From Deltaproteobacteria bacterium (GTDB lineage Bacteria > Desulfobacterota > Desulfobacteria > C00003060 > C00003106): DNA of 8,769 nt. Within the stretch, counting starts at the first letter, position 1, and each line of letters starts with the position of its first letter. Shown here one piece after another: positions 4,585 through 8,769 of the stretch. A program made the position numbers and the translations under genes. Under the pieces are notes generated by a model. It had not been told where the DNA came from, did not search any database, and worked only from the letters and a program-made list of their open reading frames with translations. The stretch lies in contig JAFDAE010000077.1 in assembly GCA_019314005.1 (NCBI GenBank), forward strand, positions 1 to 8,769, given 5' to 3'.

Positions 4585-6372
4585 ATGAAAGAAAAGAAAA
4601 GACATTCTTCAAAAAAGCAGGTACAGCTCAAAGGTATACCGGCCGCTCCGGGGATAGCCATAGGAAAAGTGCATATTTTCGGGACGGAGGATATAGTTCC
4701 TCCGAAAAGGGCTATATCCGAGAACGAGATTCCTTTTGAGATTGAAAGGTTCAGGAAAGTTCTGGCCCAGACCAAAAAGGAGATCCTCGCTATAGAGAAA
4801 AAGATATCCAGGGAAATGGGGCTGGAGCACGGCAGGATATTCAGCGCGCATCTTCTTGTTCTCGAGGATAGTGTTCTTGTTCAGGAAGTTATCGCGAAGA
4901 TCAAGAAGAAGAAAAAAAATGTCGAGGCGGTATTCACGGAAGTCCTGAACAAGTATATAAGCGTGCTTTCGAAAGCGAAGGATGAGTATCTGCGGGACAG
5001 GAGCAGCGATATAGCGGATGTAGGGAAAAGGATACTGCGGAATCTGACAGGCGCGGAAGAGCAAAGCTTGATGGAACTTGACGAGAAATCCATCGTGGTG
5101 GCGTATGACCTGTCTCCCTCCGACACGGCTATGATGCACAAGGGGCGTGTCCTGGGTTTCGCTACGGATATAGGCGGAAGGACGTCCCACACGGCTATTA
5201 TGGCAAAATCACTGGAAATACCCGCCGTGGTCGGACTGGAATATGTGACGGATAGCGTCAAGAACGGAGACCAGCTTATACTGGATGGGCTCCATGGCGT
5301 AGTGATCGTTAACCCCAACAAGAGTTTTCTTGAAAAATATGAGAAAGAGAAGAAAAAACATGAGAGACTTGAACGGGGGCTTGTAGAGCTTAAGTTGTTG
5401 CCGAGCGAGACGCTTGACGGTAAAAAGGTGAATGTGGCGGGGAATATAGAGTTGCCGGAGGACGTGGCCAGTGTGATCTCTCATGGCGCCGTAGGTATAG
5501 GGTTATACAGGACGGAATATTTTTATATGAACAGACGTGATCTGCCCAGCGAAGAGGAGCAGTTTAACGCGTATAAATCGGTAGTGGCGAGGATAAAACC
5601 TAATTGTGTGATCGTCAGGACACTCGATCTGGGCGGAGACAAATTCCTTTCTCAGCTCGATGTCCCCAAGGAGATGAACCCGTTTCTGGGATGGCGCGCG
5701 ATAAGGTTCTGTCTGGCCCGTCCCGATATTTTTAAATCTCAGTTAAGAGCTATATTAAGAGCTTCCGCTTATGGGAATCTCAAGCTGATGTATCCGATGA
5801 TATCAGGCATCAATGAATTCCGGCAGGCGAACGAGGTTCTGGAAGAGGTCAAAAAAGAGTTGCGCAAAGAGAATATTCCTTTTAATGAAGATATTCCCGT
5901 CGGAGCTATGATCGAGGTCCCGTCAGCCGCTATTACGAGCGATATTCTGGCGAAAGAAGCTGCTTTTTTCAGTATAGGCACTAATGATCTTATTCAGTAC
6001 TCTCTGGCGGTGGACAGGATTAACGAGAAAATAGCGTATCTTTACGAGCCGATGCATCCGGCAGTACTGAGCCTTATCAAGATGGTCATTGATAACGGAC
6101 ACAAGGAAAATATTCCGGTCGGGCTGTGCGGTGAAATGGCCGGTGACATCTGTTTTACCATGATCCTGCTGGGGCTCGGGCTCGATGAGTTCAGTACTTC
6201 ACCTATAGCCGTTCCCGAAGTCAAAAAAATAGTGCGTTCCGTAAAATATTCCGATGCAAAGAAAATTGCCGAAAAAGCACTGGAGTTCACGACCGGTAAA
6301 AGTGTCGAGGAGTTCGCCAGGGCCAAACTCCGGGAACTGGTTCCGGATATGGCGGAGGAATTTGACGAATGA
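4585..6372 (+). CDS. ptsI: Phosphoenolpyruvate-protein phosphotransferase (PTS enzyme I)
   Basis: This 595-residue cytoplasmic protein takes phosphate from PEP and transfers it to HPr. It has the standard order: an N-terminal helical HPr-binding region, a swivelling phosphohistidine domain with GGRTSHTAIMAKSLEIPAVVG (active His202), and a C-terminal PEP-binding barrel. In the barrel, GIGLYRTEYFYM (Arg309), FFSIGTNDLIQYSLAVDR (462-479) and GLCGEMAGD with catalytic Cys515 are all present. AAGGA at 4572-4576 precedes the ATG by 8 nt. Length is close to the usual 570-580 residues, with a short basic extension at the N-terminus (KEKKRHSSKKQVQ). There is no GAF domain, so it is the ordinary rather than the PtsP form. 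It is the last gene of the PTS block. Confidence 0.96.
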   Translation: MKEKKRHSSKKQVQLKGIPAAPGIAIGKVHIFGTEDIVPPKRAISENEIPFEIERFRKVLAQTKKEILAIEKKISREMGLEHGRIFSAHLLVLEDSVLVQEVIAKIKKKKKNVEAVFTEVLNKYISVLSKAKDEYLRDRSSDIADVGKRILRNLTGAEEQSLMELDEKSIVVAYDLSPSDTAMMHKGRVLGFATDIGGRTSHTAIMAKSLEIPAVVGLEYVTDSVKNGDQLILDGLHGVVIVNPNKSFLEKYEKEKKKHERLERGLVELKLLPSETLDGKKVNVAGNIELPEDVASVISHGAVGIGLYRTEYFYMNRRDLPSEEEQFNAYKSVVARIKPNCVIVRTLDLGGDKFLSQLDVPKEMNPFLGWRAIRFCLARPDIFKSQLRAILRASAYGNLKLMYPMISGINEFRQANEVLEEVKKELRKENIPFNEDIPVGAMIEVPSAAITSDILAKEAAFFSIGTNDLIQYSLAVDRINEKIAYLYEPMHPAVLSLIKMVIDNGHKENIPVGLCGEMAGDICFTMILLGLGLDEFSTSPIAVPEVKKIVRSVKYSDAKKIAEKALEFTTGKSVEEFARAKLRELVPDMAEEFDE

Positions 6373-6403
6373 TCTGGGTGGATATGACGGTCAAAGAATG
6401 AGT

Positions 6404-6440
6404 TAAAATCCGAAACCCGAATATCGAAATTCGAAATTAA
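6404..6440. repeat. CGAAA/TCGAAATTCG word repeat
   Basis: The stretch is made of ATCCGAAACCCG, AATATCGAAATTCG and GAAATTAA, all variations on a CGAAAT word. It lies in the 151-bp spacer between ptsI and the nucleotidyltransferase and has no coding character. It is the same style of short-word repeat as the ones at 84-139, 504-592 and 603-638, but with a different word. Confidence 0.45.
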
Positions 6441-6471
6441 TAGCGTAAACATGTAAAAGCAGCTCTGTAAT

Positions 6472-6500
6472 TTCACATATTATGTTTCATGTTTTATAAC
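6472..6500 (+). promoter_or_regulatory. Candidate sigma-70 promoter for the nucleotidyltransferase gene
   Basis: TTCACA at 6472-6477 (one mismatch to TTGACA) and TATAAC at 6495-6500 are exactly 17 bp apart. The start would fall near 6507, giving a very short leader whose first bases are already the AGGGGG ribosome binding site at 6508-6513. This would separate the gene from the PTS block. Confidence 0.5.
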
Positions 6501-6523
6501 TTTAAATAGGGGGTAGAATCAAG

Positions 6524-7267
6524 ATGAAAGGTTTGATATTGGCGGCTGGTTATGGAACACGGCTTTATCCTTTAACGCTTGACCGTCCCAAACCTCTTGT
6601 TAAGGTTGGGGGGCGGACGATCCTTGAGAGGTTGCTCAAAAAATTCGAGGAACTGGATTCCTGTGAGGAGGTTTACATAGTAACGAATGCCAGGTTCTAC
6701 GATATGATAGCCAAATGGGTCAAGGGCAAAAGTTTTTCTGTCGAAGTGAAAGTCATAAATGACATGACCACGTCCAACGAGGGGCGACTGGGCGCTATCG
6801 GTGATATCAATCTTGTTCTTGAGAAAGAAGACCCGTGTGATGATGTCCTGATAGTAGCGGGAGATAACCTTTTTGAATTCAACATTTCGGATTTTATTGA
6901 TTTCGCCGGAGAGAAAGAACGGTTCAGCGTTGCTTTGTTTGATATCAAAGACCGCAAACTTGCTCAAAAGTACGGGATAGTTTCCCTCGACTCGAACCAG
7001 AAAGTCAACGATTTCCAGGAGAAGCCCTCCAGTCCCAAGAGTACCCTCGCGTCGACGGGGGTTTATTATTTACCCAAGTCGAAATTGCCTATGATGGATA
7101 CTTACATGAAAACAGATCTGGTGAAGGATGCGCCCGGCAATTTTGTCAAATGGGTTTCGGAAAATGACGAAGTCTATGGATATGTTTTTAACGAAGGATG
7201 GTATGATATCGGGGATAAAGCTTCCCTGGAAAAAGCGGATATAGAGTATCGCAAGAGGGAGCTTTAA
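6524..7267 (+). CDS. Sugar-1-phosphate nucleotidyltransferase (NTP_transferase family)
   Basis: This 247-residue single-domain enzyme is of the RmlA/GlmU-N superfamily. It would join a nucleoside triphosphate to a sugar 1-phosphate or a similar phosphorylated small molecule to make an activated donor. The nucleotide loop LAAGYGTRLYPLT spans residues 6-18 and is followed by RPKPL with Lys23. Metal-binding GDN has Asp114, EKP is at 166-168, and GWYDIGD at 225-231 carries the second acidic pair. AGGGGG at 6508-6513 supports the start. It lacks the C-terminal left-handed helix of GlmU-like enzymes. The internal TSNEGRLGAIGDI segment should help assign a subfamily. Specificity (glucose, mannose or a phosphocholine-like substrate) is not decidable here. 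If mannose 1-phosphate were the substrate, it would fit with the GH130 enzyme's product, but this is only a thought. Confidence 0.9.
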   Translation: MKGLILAAGYGTRLYPLTLDRPKPLVKVGGRTILERLLKKFEELDSCEEVYIVTNARFYDMIAKWVKGKSFSVEVKVINDMTTSNEGRLGAIGDINLVLEKEDPCDDVLIVAGDNLFEFNISDFIDFAGEKERFSVALFDIKDRKLAQKYGIVSLDSNQKVNDFQEKPSSPKSTLASTGVYYLPKSKLPMMDTYMKTDLVKDAPGNFVKWVSENDEVYGYVFNEGWYDIGDKASLEKADIEYRKREL

Positions 7268-7329
7268 TAGAGTGAGGATATTCATCCAAGCCTGGGATCT
7301 GCAGTCTAAAAGGTGAGGCCCTAACCGGG

Positions 7330-7355
7330 GTAGGTCACATTTAAATGTGACCTAC
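7330..7355. repeat. Perfect 26-bp palindrome upstream of metK
   Basis: The half-site GTAGGTCACATTT (7330-7342) is followed immediately by its exact reverse complement, AAATGTGACCTAC (7343-7355), with TTTAAA at the centre. As RNA it would form an 11-bp stem closed by a TTAA loop. An outer imperfect pair, CATCCAAGC at 7283-7291 and GCTTTGGATG at 7356-7365, brackets it. Only GCTTT follows, so it is a poor terminator. It may be a dispersed palindromic repeat, a site for a dimeric DNA-binding protein, or part of a leader RNA for metK. Confidence 0.65.
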
Positions 7356-7430
7356 GCTTTGGATGCTTTGAAAAAAATGAATTGGAAATGTATTTTTAGT
7401 GATTGATTTGTTTTAAGAACAGGAGGACGC

Positions 7431-8573
7431 ATGAAGAACAGATACTTGTTCACTTCCGAAAGTGTAACGGAAGGACATCCGGATAAGGTGTGTGACCAGA
7501 TATCCGACGCGGTACTGGACGAAATATTTAAGGAAGATCCTTCCGGGAGGGTTGCCTGTGAGACGATGGTGACTACGGGGCTGGCATTTGTCGCGGGCGA
7601 GATAACGACCTCCTGCTATGTAGACATCCCTAAAGTGGTAAGGAACACCATCCGGGATATCGGGTACACCCACGCCAATTACGGGTTCGATTACCTTACG
7701 TGCGGCGTGATCACTTCCATACAGGAACAATCACCCGATATCTCAATGGGGGTCGATGTGGGCGGAGCGGGCGACCAGGGTATGATGTTCGGATACGCTA
7801 CCGATGAGACCAGGGAACTGATGCCCATGCCCATCGTATTGGCTCATGCGCTTACAAGACGGCTTGCCACAGTCAGAAAGGAGAAACTTGTTAACTATCT
7901 CCGCCCCGACGGTAAAAGCCAGGTAACGGTGGATTACGTGGACGGAAAACCCGAGAGAGTGGAAGCGGTTGTCATAAGCGTTCATCATGACCGCAACGCG
8001 AAGATGGAGGACATTAAGAAGGACATGAAAAAGCTCGTGATCGAAGAGATGGTCCCGAAAGATCTGATGGATAAAGACACGAAAATCTACATCAATCCTA
8101 CCGGCAGGTTTGAGGTCGGAGGGCCCCAGGGTGACACCGGCGTAACCGGCAGGAAGATCATTGTCGATACTTACGGCGGTGTGGGCAGCCACGGCGGCGG
8201 GTGTTTCAGCGGGAAAGATCCGACAAAGGTAGACCGGTCCGCTTCCTACATGGCCCGGTATGTGGCGAAGAACATCGTCGCCGCGGGTATAGCGCAAAAA
8301 TGTGAAATCCAATTTGCTTACGCCATCGGTGTGGCTGAACCGGTCAGCGTAATGGTCAACACGTTCGGTACCGGTAAGGTGACGGAGAATGATATTGTGA
8401 AACTGGTAAGGGAGAATTTCGACCTGACGCCCGGCGGTATAGTGAAAAAACTCAAACTCAGACGTCCTATATACCGGCAGACAGCCGCTTACGGGCATTT
8501 CGGCAGGTCGGAGGAAGGGTTTACGTGGGAAGAAATTGACATGGCCGATATTTTGAAAAAACGGATAAAATAG
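7431..8573 (+). CDS. metK: S-adenosylmethionine synthetase
   Basis: This 380-residue cytoplasmic enzyme makes S-adenosylmethionine from methionine and ATP. A strong AGGAGG at 7421-7426 fixes the start. [23 protein letters not shown] holds His16. [16 protein letters not shown] (111-126) is the signature-1 block with Asp115. [16 protein letters not shown] (255-270) is the signature-2 P-loop-like block with Lys262. YGHFGR near the C-terminus and the overall length (E. coli enzyme about 384 residues) indicate an intact gene. The 163-bp leader holds the palindrome. I do not recognise a known SAM riboswitch core there. The next gene downstream is an AhcY-like frame, so the two methyl-cycle steps sit side by side, 16 bases apart. 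Confidence 0.97.
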   Translation: MKNRYLFTSESVTEGHPDKVCDQISDAVLDEIFKEDPSGRVACETMVTTGLAFVAGEITTSCYVDIPKVVRNTIRDIGYTHANYGFDYLTCGVITSIQEQSPDISMGVDVGGAGDQGMMFGYATDETRELMPMPIVLAHALTRRLATVRKEKLVNYLRPDGKSQVTVDYVDGKPERVEAVVISVHHDRNAKMEDIKKDMKKLVIEEMVPKDLMDKDTKIYINPTGRFEVGGPQGDTGVTGRKIIVDTYGGVGSHGGGCFSGKDPTKVDRSASYMARYVAKNIVAAGIAQKCEIQFAYAIGVAEPVSVMVNTFGTGKVTENDIVKLVRENFDLTPGGIVKKLKLRRPIYRQTAAYGHFGRSEEGFTWEEIDMADILKKRIK

Positions 8574-8589
8574 AGAAAGGTGTTTGATC

Positions 8590-8769
8590 ATGAAAAAGTG
8601 CGATATAAAGGACAAGAAGCTCGCGAAACAGGGCAAACTTAAGATCGAGTGGGCGGCTGAAAATATGCCCGTTCTTAAAACTATCCAGGAAACTTTTTAA
8701 AAAGAATTACCGTTTTAGGGGACCTGTGTGGGCGCCTGTCTGCATGTTTCCTTTGAGACGTCCTACTTT
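8590..8769 (+). pseudogene. ahcY: S-adenosylhomocysteine hydrolase N-terminus interrupted by two in-frame stops (partial)
   Basis: From ATG 8590, behind AAAGGTG (8575-8581), the frame encodes 36 residues, including DIKDKKLAKQGKLKIEWA and MPVLKTIQETF. This is the typical start of adenosylhomocysteinase, which splits S-adenosylhomocysteine into adenosine and homocysteine. TAA at 8698-8700 then ends it. The same frame continues KELPF, hits TAG at 8716-8718, and resumes GTCVGACLHVSFETSYF to the window edge. That is the expected substrate-site region, with the LH-x-(S/T)-x-ET pattern. Both stops fall where lysine would be usual (AAA to TAA, AAG to TAG). No frame change is needed. The gene may be inactivated, restarted at GTG 8728 behind AGGGGA (8717-8722), or the stops may be sequence errors. 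The remaining roughly 370 codons lie outside the window. Confidence 0.7.

Noticed and set aside
6361..6396. Terminator after enzyme I from TTTGAC / GTCAAA
   Set aside because: There is only a 6-bp stem, a loop of 24 nt and no T-run.
7268..7430. Known SAM riboswitch (SAM-I, SAM-II and others) before metK
   Set aside because: I cannot find the conserved core elements in order. AGGTGAGGCCC is only superficially similar to a SAM-I segment.
7743..8636. 297-codon minus-strand frame opposite metK
   Set aside because: It lies antisense to a clearly conserved gene, has no recognisable domain, and reflects the codon composition of metK.
8590..8769. Use of an alternative genetic code to explain the in-frame stops
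   Set aside because: GH130 and metK end with TAG, ptsN and the nucleotidyltransferase with TAA, and yvcK, HPr and enzyme I with TGA, each at the expected family length.

Overview
The window looks like chromosomal DNA from an uncultured bacterium. The gene set (GH130 enzyme, fructose/nitrogen-type IIA, membrane-anchored YvcK, HPr, enzyme I, sugar nucleotidyltransferase, MetK, start of an AhcY-like frame) and the intergenic DNA full of short repeated words and hairpins suggest something like Candidatus Omnitrophota. That assignment is from memory and is not proven by the sequence. All supported genes are on the + strand. All three tRNAs have a template-encoded CCA. TAA, TAG and TGA all end intact genes here, so the standard code applies.

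Layout. Bases 1-401 hold no gene, only a chain of repeats: GC-rich word repeats, an A-rich word repeat, GGGAC/GTCCC dyads with a perfect 13-bp tandem copy, and a GC-rich hairpin. A tRNA-Arg(TCG) follows at 402-478, then two more word repeats and a candidate sigma-70 promoter ahead of a GH130 glycoside phosphorylase-like gene (732-1655). Next come tRNA-Lys(CTT), with a good promoter, and tRNA-Gly(GCC). They are separated by a perfect 14-bp hairpin and a second dyad.

The central block, 2278-6372, is a regulatory-style phosphotransferase cluster. It holds a PtsN-like IIA, a YvcK/GlmR-family protein with two N-terminal membrane segments, a 60-codon orphan frame whose start resembles GH57 enzymes, HPr and enzyme I. 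No IIB or IIC permease component is seen. This suggests a phosphorelay that senses PEP/sugar status rather than a complete sugar transporter. HPr carries both the catalytic His and a Ser46-type site, but no HPr kinase lies in the window.

The right part has a sugar-1-phosphate nucleotidyltransferase (6524-7267) behind its own candidate promoter, a 26-bp perfect palindrome, S-adenosylmethionine synthetase (metK, 7431-8573) and the beginning of an S-adenosylhomocysteine hydrolase-like frame. MetK and AhcY are two steps of the activated methyl cycle, so their adjacency makes sense. The AhcY-like frame is interrupted by TAA and TAG in the same reading frame, with recognisable AhcY sequence before, between and after them. 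That is the most unusual coding observation here. I found no complete undescribed system; the most interesting points are the broken AhcY frame, the orphan GH57-like fragment inside the PTS block, and the dense set of structured intergenic repeats.
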